Assembly: GCF_900156605.1 (NCBI RefSeq)
Contig: NZ_FTOA01000004.1
Coordinates: 62,001-126,000, forward strand
Source of the DNA: Insolitispirillum peregrinum
GTDB taxonomy: Bacteria > Pseudomonadota > Alphaproteobacteria > Rhodospirillales > Rhodospirillaceae
DNA: 64,000 nucleotides
Direction of reading: 5' to 3'
Position numbers and translations under genes: made by a program. The notes below the pieces were generated by a model. That model did not search any database and was not told the DNA's origin. It was given only the letters and a program-made list of their open reading frames with translations. This document shows, piece by piece, positions 37,980 to 46,135 of the stretch (position 1 is its first letter; each line of letters starts with the position of its first letter).

Positions 37980-38335
37980 AAAACAAGACAAGCTCTGCCG
38001 CACTGCTGATTGCAGCCATCTCCGCCAGTGCCGCACTGGCGTTCATTCCTGGCTTTTTTGCCTGGCAGGAAGAGCATCGAGCCCGACTTCAGGTCGCAGA
38101 ATTAATTGATATTGAAGCCAGAAATAATTTTCTCTTCTTCTGTTACATGCTTTCCTCCTGCATATTTTTGCTCATCGCATTTATCACAATCATGATCGCT
38201 TGCCATTATCGCTACACTCCGTTCAATAAATCCGCCATCAAGAGGCTATTATTCATGATTGTAATATCAATTACATCAACTCTCATGGGTGTATATCTTG
38301 CGTGGCATGGGGCTGACGTGTGGGTGAATCCTTAA
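37976..38335 (+). CDS. Small integral membrane protein
   Basis: 119 aa with three hydrophobic segments: SAALLIAAISASAALAFIPG, FFCYMLSSCIFLLIAFITIM and LLFMIVISITSTLMGVYLAW. The second half of the gene is much more AT-rich than its neighbours, a sign of separate origin. Unknown function; last gene of the rep operon. Confidence 0.65.
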   Translation: MKNKTSSAALLIAAISASAALAFIPGFFAWQEEHRARLQVAELIDIEARNNFLFFCYMLSSCIFLLIAFITIMIACHYRYTPFNKSAIKRLLFMIVISITSTLMGVYLAWHGADVWVNP

Positions 38336-38368
38336 CTGCGCACTGAAGGTGGAGCTTCCATTGACTAT

Positions 38369-38420
38369 ATACGTCATTGACGCAATTGTGCCTTGCCAAA
38401 TATGCGTCATTGACGTATAT
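38369..38420 (+). promoter_or_regulatory. Double operator of the HigBA-type locus
   Basis: The palindrome core CGTCATTGACG occurs at 38372-38382 and again at 38405-38415, 33 bp apart (three helical turns), each in an AT-rich extension. It lies 40 bp before the toxin ATG and is the likely autoregulatory site. Confidence 0.7.
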
Positions 38421-38454
38421 TCTCCATATCAGCCTCCTCTGCGGATATCAGCTT

Positions 38455-38817
38455 ATGCCTCTCTTCAGTACAGACTCAGCGATAAGTATCCTGGAGTTTC
38501 CAGCCTTTGCCAGCGATGCAGACAAGCTGTTTACCAGAGAAGAGCTTGACGACCTGCGATCTTTCCTCGCGCTGAACCCGGAAGCTGGCGACCGCATTCC
38601 CGGAACCGGTGGGATCAGGAAGCTCCGGGTGGGCCTTGAGAAAAAGGGCAAAGGAAAAAGAGGTGGCGCGCGGGTCATTTACTATTTTCACAACCCAAAA
38701 ATACCACTGGCCTTGCTGGCGATTTATGCCAAAGGCGAGAAAATCGACCTGTCGGAAGACGAGAAGAAAGAACTCCGCAGCCTTGTTCATGAATATGTGG
38801 CAGCTTTTGGGGGGTAA
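38455..38817 (+). CDS. higB: RelE/HigB-family toxin
   Basis: 120 aa from the ATG at 38455. The RelE fold is seen in LDDLRSFLALNPEAGDRIPG, GIRKLRVGLEKKGKGKRGGA and RVIYYFHNPKIPLALLAIYA. Such toxins cleave mRNA at the ribosome. The toxin gene comes before the antitoxin, the HigBA order. In-frame codons upstream of the ATG overlap the operators and are excluded. Confidence 0.82.
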   Translation: MPLFSTDSAISILEFPAFASDADKLFTREELDDLRSFLALNPEAGDRIPGTGGIRKLRVGLEKKGKGKRGGARVIYYFHNPKIPLALLAIYAKGEKIDLSEDEKKELRSLVHEYVAAFGG

Positions 38818-38861
38818 TCCTCTGTCATGCCTGTGTTTCCAGTCCACAAGCGAGGTAACTT

Positions 38862-39152
38862 ATGTCTGGATCAAAGATTTTGGCCGGAATGCGTGAGGCG
38901 GTTTCTTACGCCCGAGGCGAAACGGTGGATGTGCGGGAAACGGTCATCAAGACCCCCGCTGAGGTGGACGTGAAGGCCATTCGGGAACGTTTGGGCCTTA
39001 GCCAGCAGGCTTTTGCTGCTCAGTTCGGCTTTTCTGCCGCAACCATCCGCAACTGGGAACAGGGACACCGGCACCCGGAAGGTCCGGCGCGGGTTCTACT
39101 GAAGGTGATTGAAAAAGATCCAAACGCCGTCCTGAGGGCGTTGTCGGCCTAA
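38862..39152 (+). CDS. higA: XRE/HigA-type antitoxin
   Basis: 96 aa. The C-terminal half is a helix-turn-helix: IRERLGLSQQAFAAQFGFSA, ATIRNWEQGHRHPEGPARVL. The N-terminal part would neutralise the toxin. It likely binds the double operator upstream. Its HTH resembles that of the antitoxin at 56328-56597. Confidence 0.82.
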   Translation: MSGSKILAGMREAVSYARGETVDVRETVIKTPAEVDVKAIRERLGLSQQAFAAQFGFSAATIRNWEQGHRHPEGPARVLLKVIEKDPNAVLRALSA

Positions 39153-39217
39153 CGCCATTCCTCTTGTGGGATACTGTACCTCATAATGGGTACATAGGCT
39201 TATTGAAACAGGGGGAA

Positions 39218-39261
39218 AGGTGACAGAGCCGGAGTACGCCTGCTCCCCGGCTCTGTCACCT
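39218..39261 (-). terminator. 15-bp hairpin after the recombinase gene
   Basis: AGGTGACAGAGCCGG (39218-39232) pairs perfectly with 39247-39261. It is 7 bp beyond the recombinase stop and lies between convergent genes. There is no U-run, so the assignment as terminator is tentative. Confidence 0.5.
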
Positions 39262-39267
39262 GGTCCG

Positions 39268-40803
39268 TTATCCCTTCTGGAGCTGCACCCACAGCCGCGC
39301 CCATGGATCGACCTCTTTTGACACCTCAATCGAGATCGTCTCGCCCCGATACTGGCCACTGATCGGGGTCATCACGATGCGCGGCTTGAGGATCGACAGC
39401 ATCTCCCGCACCGGCTCGCGCTCGATTTCAGAGCGGAGCCGGTCGAGACCGAGCAGCAGGCCATCACGGATTTCCAGATCAGTCCCAATGTGCGGGATTT
39501 GCTCGAAATTGATCGTCTTGGCGAGCTTCGTTTGCTCCAACTGAAGCGCCTTGATGCGCTCGACCGCAGCAGCAACATCAACGCCGTCTTCGATGGCTTG
39601 CATCAGGCGGTCAATGCGGTCGGCAACTTCGGCTCGCCGTCGGTCGAGATCATGCCGCCGCCGAATATCGGCATCATAGATCTGCAGGACCGAAGGACGC
39701 AGGGGCGGCAGGCGCTTCACGGTCTTTTCCAAAGCCGCGAACAGGGCTTCGCGGGCAGCGTCCTCCTTGGTGCCGCGTGCGTTCTTGCAGCTCCGATAAT
39801 AGCGATTGCCGGAGCAGGTATAGCGCCCCTCATGGGCGACATGCTTGACCGCCCCGCAGGCACCGCAGAAGACATAATCGGTCAGCACGCGCTGATGGCT
39901 GGCAATCTCCTTGAGAGGACGGACAGCCTTCTCTCTGCCCGCAACCATCCGCACCTGGGCATCACGCCACAGCTCATCGCTGACGATGCGCAGCTGTTCA
40001 TTCTGGCTGGATACCCAGTCTGATCGGGGCACCCGCTGGATATGCAGCTTGCCAGTCAGGGGATCACGGCTTTTGGTGGTGCGTTGATAGATAACCTCCC
40101 CCTTGTAAATAGGGCCGCTCAGGATTTTCCGCACCATCGATTCAAGCCATTTGGTAGCGCGGCGGCGCGGGATTTTCCGTTCATTCATCTCGCTGACAAT
40201 GCTGGCGAGTGTGTTTCCAGAGGTGAAGCGCTCATAAATGTGCCGGACGATTTCGGCCTCGTCCGGGTCAATCTCCTTAACACCGCTGACCACTTCACCA
40301 CCGACCACTTTCACCACGCGATAGCCGAATGGCGCAGGCCCCATCACCAGGCCCTGCTCTGTGCGGGCGGCTTGTCCTCGCCGAATGCGGGCCTTGAGGT
40401 CTTTCAAAAACATTTTGTTCATCGTGCCTTTCATTCCGACATGCAGGTCGGACACCTCCATCTCATGGATGGTAATCAGGCGCGTACCAGAATGTACCAG
40501 CAAATCGAACAGCGCCGCCATATCGGCAATCGACCGCGACAGGCGATCAATGCCCTCGGCCACCACCACATCAATCTGCTCGGCCTGAACGTGACGGATC
40601 AGGCTCTGGATGCCTGCCCGCTGGTTCATGGTTGCCCCGGACAAGGCGGCATCCTCGAACACGGTCACTTCCACAGCCTCCGTAAGAAATATCCTCTCGA
40701 TAAACGCCCTGCACGCTGCAATCTGGTCGGCAACGCTGGTGGGAGACTGAATGTCGGAGGAGTAGCGGGCATACACAGCAATGCGGATGGTGGGGGATGT
40801 CAT
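39268..40803 (-). CDS. Large serine recombinase
   Basis: 511 aa. The catalytic domain starts RIAVYARYSSDIQSPTSVAD; Ser15 is the nucleophile, and VVVAEGIDRLSRS holds the catalytic Arg pair. A recombinase domain follows (GPAPFGYRVV), then a zinc ribbon with FCGACGAVKH and Cys in CSGNRYYRSCKN, and a coiled coil near 400-430 (IDRLMQAIEDGVDVAAAVER). This architecture is used by phage and mobile-element integrases acting without accessory ends. It is the best candidate for integrating this region, although its attachment sites were not identified. Confidence 0.9.
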   Translation of the reverse strand: MTSPTIRIAVYARYSSDIQSPTSVADQIAACRAFIERIFLTEAVEVTVFEDAALSGATMNQRAGIQSLIRHVQAEQIDVVVAEGIDRLSRSIADMAALFDLLVHSGTRLITIHEMEVSDLHVGMKGTMNKMFLKDLKARIRRGQAARTEQGLVMGPAPFGYRVVKVVGGEVVSGVKEIDPDEAEIVRHIYERFTSGNTLASIVSEMNERKIPRRRATKWLESMVRKILSGPIYKGEVIYQRTTKSRDPLTGKLHIQRVPRSDWVSSQNEQLRIVSDELWRDAQVRMVAGREKAVRPLKEIASHQRVLTDYVFCGACGAVKHVAHEGRYTCSGNRYYRSCKNARGTKEDAAREALFAALEKTVKRLPPLRPSVLQIYDADIRRRHDLDRRRAEVADRIDRLMQAIEDGVDVAAAVERIKALQLEQTKLAKTINFEQIPHIGTDLEIRDGLLLGLDRLRSEIEREPVREMLSILKPRIVMTPISGQYRGETISIEVSKEVDPWARLWVQLQKG

Positions 40804-40880
40804 GTCTATCTCTGATCAATATCAATGATGGTGTCATTAAAGGGATCATGGAGTTGGTGCCACGATCAAGTAGTTATTGC

Positions 40881-41024
40881 GTGTGCCAGAGTTTGCCAGA
40901 GTTTGTCGAAGTTTGCTTAAGTTTGTCTGAGTTTGCCTAAGTTTGTCGGAGTTTGCCTGAGTTCCCGTCTAAAAAATCAATTAATACTGCTGATGTTTGC
41001 CAGAGTTTGCCTAAGTTTGCCTGA
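40881..41024 (+). repeat. Array of 10-bp iterons in two clusters
   Basis: Consensus GTTTGYCNRA. Eight contiguous units at 40881-40960 (the first, GTGTGCCAGA, is variant) and three more at 40995-41024, separated by 34 bp. Each unit is exactly 10 bp, so all copies face one side of the helix. It lies between the recombinase and mobC genes, and could be a centromere-like partition site, an origin, or a binding array for a ribbon-helix-helix protein. Confidence 0.85.
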
Positions 41025-41069
41025 GATTTCTGAAATTACTTACCTTATACTTCCTGCCGTCAAACAAAA

Positions 41070-41126
41070 TAACGACAGGGTAGGCCCGTTGGCGTCCGTC
41101 CCCTGTCGTTACCCCTGCGGGGGGCT
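41070..41126 (+). other. Candidate origin of transfer (oriT)
   Basis: TAACGACAGGG (41070-41080) and CCCTGTCGTTA (41101-41111) form a perfect 11-bp inverted repeat with a 20-nt loop. CCCCTGCGGGGGGCTTTTT follows, where CCTGC is similar to the nick sequence of MOBP/IncP systems. It sits directly upstream of mobC and the relaxase, the usual oriT position. The GC stem with TTTTT could alternatively be a terminator. Confidence 0.45.
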
Positions 41127-41156
41127 TTTTGGATACGGCAGGAAAAGGGATGCAAC

Positions 41157-41642
41157 ATGGCGCGAAAGGGAGACGGCAAGCCCCGCTCTGGATGCCGGGC
41201 GCGACCGCACAAAGTGTCTGTGCGGTTGTCCCCGGAAGAATGGGCGACGCTGACTGAACAGGCCGAGCAGTGGAACGAGCGGCTCCCGCCCACGGCATCG
41301 GCCAATGCCCGGATGACACTCCCCAGACTGATGCGCACGGCGGCTCTTCGCCGCAAGCGCCCGCCGTCGGTGGTGGCGATTGGCGCAGCAGCCGAGGCTC
41401 TGGCCGAGGTCAAACAGACCCGCGCCGACCTCGCTCGCCTCGGCAACCTGCTGAAAACATGGATGGAGTTTGGCGACGGTGTTTTTCAGGGCAAGGGGCA
41501 GGACCTGACCATTGCCCGCGTGCCGATGGGCAGCGAGCTGGCTTCCGTGCGTGATGTCCTTGCCGCTCTGGAGGCGACAACCACCACCCTCAACAGCCAG
41601 GCCGAGCGGCTTGGCGCACCTTTCTCACAAGGAGAAGATTGA
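41157..41642 (+). CDS. mobC: MobC-like relaxosome accessory protein
   Basis: 161 aa. A basic N-terminus then a ribbon-helix-helix-like segment (PHKVSVRLSPEEWATLTEQA), LMRTAALRRKRPP, and a helical C-terminus (AEALAEVKQTRADLARLGNL). MobC/TraJ-like proteins bind oriT and help the relaxase nick. It is 30 bp from the candidate oriT and overlaps the next gene (TGATG). Confidence 0.8.
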   Translation: MARKGDGKPRSGCRARPHKVSVRLSPEEWATLTEQAEQWNERLPPTASANARMTLPRLMRTAALRRKRPPSVVAIGAAAEALAEVKQTRADLARLGNLLKTWMEFGDGVFQGKGQDLTIARVPMGSELASVRDVLAALEATTTTLNSQAERLGAPFSQGED

Positions 41643-42214
41643 TGAGCGACATGACCCCGTTTGATTTTGAAGGCTTCCCGGTTCGCATTCTGGATCAGGA
41701 AGGGGAACTATGGTTTGTCCTCGCCGATGTCTGCCGCGTACTGGAACTTTCCAATCCGAGCAAGGCGGCCGAGCGACTGGACGAGGATGAGAAGGATACC
41801 CTAACCAATAGGGAGGGTATCGCTTCACCCCAAGTGCAGCAGCTCACGATCATCAACGAGAGCGGTCTTTACAGCCTCATCTTTCGCAGTCGCAAGCCGG
41901 AGGCACGGCGGTTCAAGAAATGGGTGACATCCGAAGTCCTGCCCACCATCCGCAAGACCGGGAAATATGCTGCTGGCCCGGAGCAGGGCCCCAGCGAGCG
42001 CGAGCAGAAACTTCTGAAGGAACTGGCGAACCTTCAGCACCAGCACATCCAGTTGCAAAACGAACTGCGCGACTTTGACCGGCAGTGCAAGGATTGGGAC
42101 ATTGCCATCCGCATGATCAAACAAGGCCTTGATGATCAAACCGTGGCATCAGCGATCAAGCGCCACCCGACTTATGCCGCCCATGTCCGGGCGCTGCTGG
42201 AAAGCGAGCTGTAA
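41642..42214 (+). CDS. BRO-N domain protein (phage antirepressor type)
   Basis: 190 aa. Residues 5-110 are a BRO-N domain: GELWFVLADVCRVLELSNPS, GLYSLIFRSRKPEARRFKKW, VTSEVLPTIRKTGKY. The C-terminal half is a coiled coil (LLKELANLQHQHIQLQNELR). BRO-N proteins are usually phage antirepressors or DNA-binding proteins. Its start overlaps the mobC stop, placing it in a transfer operon. Confidence 0.85.
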   Translation: MSDMTPFDFEGFPVRILDQEGELWFVLADVCRVLELSNPSKAAERLDEDEKDTLTNREGIASPQVQQLTIINESGLYSLIFRSRKPEARRFKKWVTSEVLPTIRKTGKYAAGPEQGPSEREQKLLKELANLQHQHIQLQNELRDFDRQCKDWDIAIRMIKQGLDDQTVASAIKRHPTYAAHVRALLESEL

Positions 42215-42236
42215 GGCATCACCTTTCAACAGCAGA

Positions 42237-42259
42237 GGGGGTGCAAAAATTGCACCCCC
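42237..42259 (+). terminator. 10-bp hairpin before the relaxase gene
   Basis: GGGGGTGCAA (42237-42246) pairs with TTGCACCCCC (42250-42259) around AAA. It ends 33 bp before the relaxase ATG and may separate or attenuate the two genes. Confidence 0.5.
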
Positions 42260-42292
42260 TTCATTCCCCCCGACCATCCAACGGAATTCCCC

Positions 42293-45200
42293 ATGATTGC
42301 CAAACGTGTTCCGGCCCCGGAAGGCGGAGGCCGGGGCTTTGTCGGCCTGCAAGAGTACATCGAGCAAGCCCACAAAGCCGTCCACACCTTCTTCGGCGGT
42401 GTCTCGACGCTTGAAACCGCTGCCGAAGAGATGCAGGCGGTGGCCGACGTCAACAGCCGGGCCAATGACCCGTTATACCATTTGATCCTGTCGTGGCCGG
42501 AGTTCGAGAAGCCCACCCCGGAGCAGGCCGAGGAAGCCGTCCGCGCCCAGCTCAAGGCCCTTGGCTTCGAGGGCCACCAGTATATTGCCGCCGTCCACGG
42601 CGATACCCCGGACATGCATGTCCATGTGGCGATCAACCGCGTTCACCCCGAAACCTTCCGCGTCCACCACCCACGCGGCGATTTCTACACCCTTGACCGC
42701 ACCTGCCGCGAAATCGAGCTGGCTCAGGGCTGGACCCACGACCGTGGGCCGCACGTCGTGGAGTACGTCAACGAAGAGGCGTTCATCATTGAGGTCAAGG
42801 ACCGCCAGCTCCTGCGCTCGCTGTCCGAGGGCGCGAAAAAGGTCGAGCGCTTCACCGGCGAAGTCTCCCTTGAACGCTACCTGCGCGACAACGAAGCCCT
42901 GAAGGACAGGCTCGATCAGGCCAAAAGCTGGCAGGAGATCCACGACACCCTGCGGCTGGTCGGCCTGCGCCTTGAGCCTGCCGAGCGCCGTACCGAAGGC
43001 TTTGTGATCAGCGAAACGGTCAGCGACACCCACGCCAAAGCCTCCTTCACCCTGTCGGCAACCGAAGCCAGCAGCCGCCTCGGTCCCTATCAGGAGGACA
43101 GCCGTGCGCAGGCGCAGGAGGTGGCCACCATCCTGCAAGAGCTGACCCGCGACAAGGCAGTGTTCACCGAGCGCGACATTGATGCTTACCTGAAGGAATA
43201 CGTTCCTCCCGACCAGCAGAACCAGATCAAGACCGAGCTGTTCCGGCAGGCGGTTCATCTGGTGGCCGAAGGGCTGCCGGGGAAACGCACGCTGGCCCGC
43301 TTCACGAGCCGCGAGGTGCTGGCCGAAGAGGAGCAGGCCCAGACCGCCGCCGCCGCGCTGCGCAACCAACCGGCCAAACCGCTGGACCCTGCCGCCATTG
43401 AGGCAGCGATTGCCAAGCGCACCATGCGACCGGACCAGCTCGACGCTTTCCGGCGCGGGTTGCAGGCCAACGGTATCGGGGTGGTGCAAGGCCGCGCCGG
43501 GACCGGCAAGAGCTACATGATGAGCGCGTGGATGGAGGCTCACCGGGACAGCGGTCACCGGGTGATCGGGCTGGCTCCGACCAATATTGTGGCTCAGGCG
43601 ATGATTGCCGACGGCTTCACCGAGGGCAAGACGGTGGACAGCATCCTGTATGCGGCCAAAAAGGGCCTGCTGGACTGGGACGCCAACACCGTTTTGATTC
43701 TCGACGAAGCCGGGATGGTGTCCAACGACCGGATGAAGACCCTGCTGGAGCTTGCTGCCGAGCGCGGGGCGAAAATCCTGATGGTCGGCGATGACCGCCA
43801 GTTGCCCGCCGTCGAGCGTGGTGGCCTGTTCGCCGATCTGGGGCAGCGGTACGCGGCTGGTGAATTAACCGTCATCACCCGCCAGAAAGAGGCCGGGCAG
43901 AACAAGGCCGCCACCCACTTTTCCCGTGGCGAATTCGAGCAAGGGATGAGGATTTATGCCGAGACGGGCCGCCTGCACATCACCGGCACCGATGCCGAGG
44001 CCCGTGAAGCCCTGCTGGAGCGGTGGAAGAGCGACCGCGCCGCCCATCCCGACCATGACCAGTTCATCGCCACTTACGCCAATGCCGATGTGGCGTGGTT
44101 CAACGACGAGATCACCCGCCACCTGATCAGCACCGGCGCGGTAACCGATGCCCGCCCGCTGGCTACCGACCGGGGCGAGCAGACGCTGGGGATCGGCTCG
44201 GACATTCTGTTCACCGCCACCAACAAGACACTGGGGGTGGCCAACGGCAGCCGGGGCACGGTGACCGGCTGGGGACGCGGCAGGATGTATGCCCGCCTGA
44301 AGGACGGCACCACCGTTGCCATTCCGCTCACCGGCAAGGCCCGCTTTGGCGGCTTTGCCGCTGGCTATGCCGGGACCACCTACAAAAGCCAGGGCGCGAC
44401 CATCGACCGGGTCTATGTCCACCACACCAACGCCAACAAGGATGCGGCTGCCTATGTGGCGCTGACCCGGCAAAAGCACGAGGCGGTGATCTTCTCCGCC
44501 CGCGAAACCGCCGCCGACTGGCGCGAGATGGCCCGCCAGATGGCGCGGGTAATGACCAAAACGGCAGCATCTTCGCTGGGGCTGGCTGAAGAAGCACACC
44601 AGCCGCAACCTCTTCAGACCCAGGTCCAACGAGAGCCACCGAAACCCGTAAAACCAAACCCCAAGCAAAAAGGCCCCCATATTCCCAACTCTTCCGGTGC
44701 AAAGGAGCAACCGGACCCCCGTCAGGACTGGGAACCCGCCCACAGCAAGGCCAGCCTGCACGCCGAGTTCGAGGCCGACAAAAAGGCCCACTCGGCCAGA
44801 CTGGCGGTGGAGATGGCTGTCTTGCGCACCGCCCGCGACAAGGCATTGGCCGAGGTTGACGCCACTCTGGCCGGCGAGCGCGAGCAGGCCAGCCGGCAGA
44901 AAACGCCGGCACAACGCCGACAGGCCGAGGCACGGGCCGACCGCACGGCCAAGGCGCAGCGGGCGGCCATCCGCAAAGCCTCCCGCCGCGACGGCGAGGC
45001 CTTGCAGCAGGCCAACCCGTTCCCGGCCAGCTTTGAAGACTGGCTCCGCCGTCAGGACCGCGACGAGGCCCGCGAGGTGTTGCGGCAGATCACCAGCCGC
45101 CGCGACCGCGCCAGAACCGTCAAGCCGGAGCATCTGGTAGACCCGTGCAAGGTGATGGAAAGCGTTGGCGAGCGCCACGGCTGGACCCTGCGCACCGCCA

Positions 45201-46057
45201 CCGTTGGCGCACGGATTTACCGCGCCGCCACCTCGCACATCGCCATCCTGACCGACGCCAACGGCACCGGCCTGCGCTGGCTGGACATGGTGGACCAAAA
45301 AACCGGCTCCATCCGCCGACTGGTGGCGACGGTGATGGGCAAGGATATCGCCGATGCCAGCGTGAAAGCCGAAACCAGCCGCCTGTATGCCGAGGCCAGC
45401 GCGCAGGCCCTCAGCCCCCGCGCCACCCTGCACGCCGCCGACCGCCGCCGCCTCGACGCCACCGACCTGCGGCAGGGCTGGGAGCAGGGAACGCCGCTGT
45501 CTGCCGTCCCGACCGACAAGGACAGCATCCGCATCGGCCCGCTGTCCCTTGGCGAGCTGCGCACCATGCCCGCAGCCGAGCACATCCGGCTGGCCAACCT
45601 GTCCACCACCGGCGACCGCGCCGCCGCCGTCATCGTGCCAACGCGGGACGGCAAGGGAGAGGTGAAGGGCTTCAACCTGATGACCGGCATCGGCCATTTT
45701 CGCGTGCAGGGCCAGAGGCCGATGTTGGCGGTTTTGGGTGACGTCCGGACGGCAAAGACGGTGGTGGTGGCCTACGACCTGCACACCGCCGCCGAGCACT
45801 GGAAAACGCTCAGGCCCGAGGACCGCGCCAGCACTGCCGTGATTCTGACCAGCGGCAGCAAGTACACACTGCGCGACCTGAAACAGACCCTGCACCACGT
45901 CCCGGCCAAAGCCGACATCCAGCTCGCCGAGCCAAAGGCCAAAGCCTTGAGCGGGGCAATGGATGGGGTGAAGGCGGTTATCGCTGGCCGGGCTGGCAAG
46001 GTAGCCGGGCAGCAAAAGGGGCGTGGGTCTGAGCAGGGGATGGGGGTGGGGTTATGA
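42293..46057 (+). CDS. Conjugative relaxase (MOBP, RK2 TraI-like) fused to RecD-like helicase
   Basis: 1254 aa. The N-terminal MIAKRVPAPEGG and LQEYIEQAH place the nucleophile at Tyr22, as in RK2 TraI. DTPDMHVHVAINRVHP gives metal-binding His109 and His111. From about residue 365 a superfamily 1 helicase starts: RPDQLDAFRRGL, Walker A GRAGTGKS near 403, LILDEAGM (Walker B), GDDRQLPAVERGG, then AGTTYKSQGATID and YVALTRQKHEAV. The C-terminal 400 residues are basic and helical. It nicks oriT, stays bound to the 5' end and can unwind the transferred strand. Confidence 0.9.
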   Translation: MIAKRVPAPEGGGRGFVGLQEYIEQAHKAVHTFFGGVSTLETAAEEMQAVADVNSRANDPLYHLILSWPEFEKPTPEQAEEAVRAQLKALGFEGHQYIAAVHGDTPDMHVHVAINRVHPETFRVHHPRGDFYTLDRTCREIELAQGWTHDRGPHVVEYVNEEAFIIEVKDRQLLRSLSEGAKKVERFTGEVSLERYLRDNEALKDRLDQAKSWQEIHDTLRLVGLRLEPAERRTEGFVISETVSDTHAKASFTLSATEASSRLGPYQEDSRAQAQEVATILQELTRDKAVFTERDIDAYLKEYVPPDQQNQIKTELFRQAVHLVAEGLPGKRTLARFTSREVLAEEEQAQTAAAALRNQPAKPLDPAAIEAAIAKRTMRPDQLDAFRRGLQANGIGVVQGRAGTGKSYMMSAWMEAHRDSGHRVIGLAPTNIVAQAMIADGFTEGKTVDSILYAAKKGLLDWDANTVLILDEAGMVSNDRMKTLLELAAERGAKILMVGDDRQLPAVERGGLFADLGQRYAAGELTVITRQKEAGQNKAATHFSRGEFEQGMRIYAETGRLHITGTDAEAREALLERWKSDRAAHPDHDQFIATYANADVAWFNDEITRHLISTGAVTDARPLATDRGEQTLGIGSDILFTATNKTLGVANGSRGTVTGWGRGRMYARLKDGTTVAIPLTGKARFGGFAAGYAGTTYKSQGATIDRVYVHHTNANKDAAAYVALTRQKHEAVIFSARETAADWREMARQMARVMTKTAASSLGLAEEAHQPQPLQTQVQREPPKPVKPNPKQKGPHIPNSSGAKEQPDPRQDWEPAHSKASLHAEFEADKKAHSARLAVEMAVLRTARDKALAEVDATLAGEREQASRQKTPAQRRQAEARADRTAKAQRAAIRKASRRDGEALQQANPFPASFEDWLRRQDRDEAREVLRQITSRRDRARTVKPEHLVDPCKVMESVGERHGWTLRTATVGARIYRAATSHIAILTDANGTGLRWLDMVDQKTGSIRRLVATVMGKDIADASVKAETSRLYAEASAQALSPRATLHAADRRRLDATDLRQGWEQGTPLSAVPTDKDSIRIGPLSLGELRTMPAAEHIRLANLSTTGDRAAAVIVPTRDGKGEVKGFNLMTGIGHFRVQGQRPMLAVLGDVRTAKTVVVAYDLHTAAEHWKTLRPEDRASTAVILTSGSKYTLRDLKQTLHHVPAKADIQLAEPKAKALSGAMDGVKAVIAGRAGKVAGQQKGRGSEQGMGVGL

Positions 46058-46135
46058 AAAAACTGAGCAGAAAAAGACACGCCTGCACGGGCGAGAGGAA
46101 GGCCAAGGTCGAGGATGCCGTGACTGGCTTACAGG

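Noticed and set aside
39153-39267. Attachment site beside the serine recombinase
   Set aside because: Only a terminator-like hairpin is visible; no repeat that could be an att core was found elsewhere in the window.
43865-46015. 716-aa minus-strand ORF opposite the relaxase
   Set aside because: Shadow of the helicase and C-terminal domains of the relaxase.
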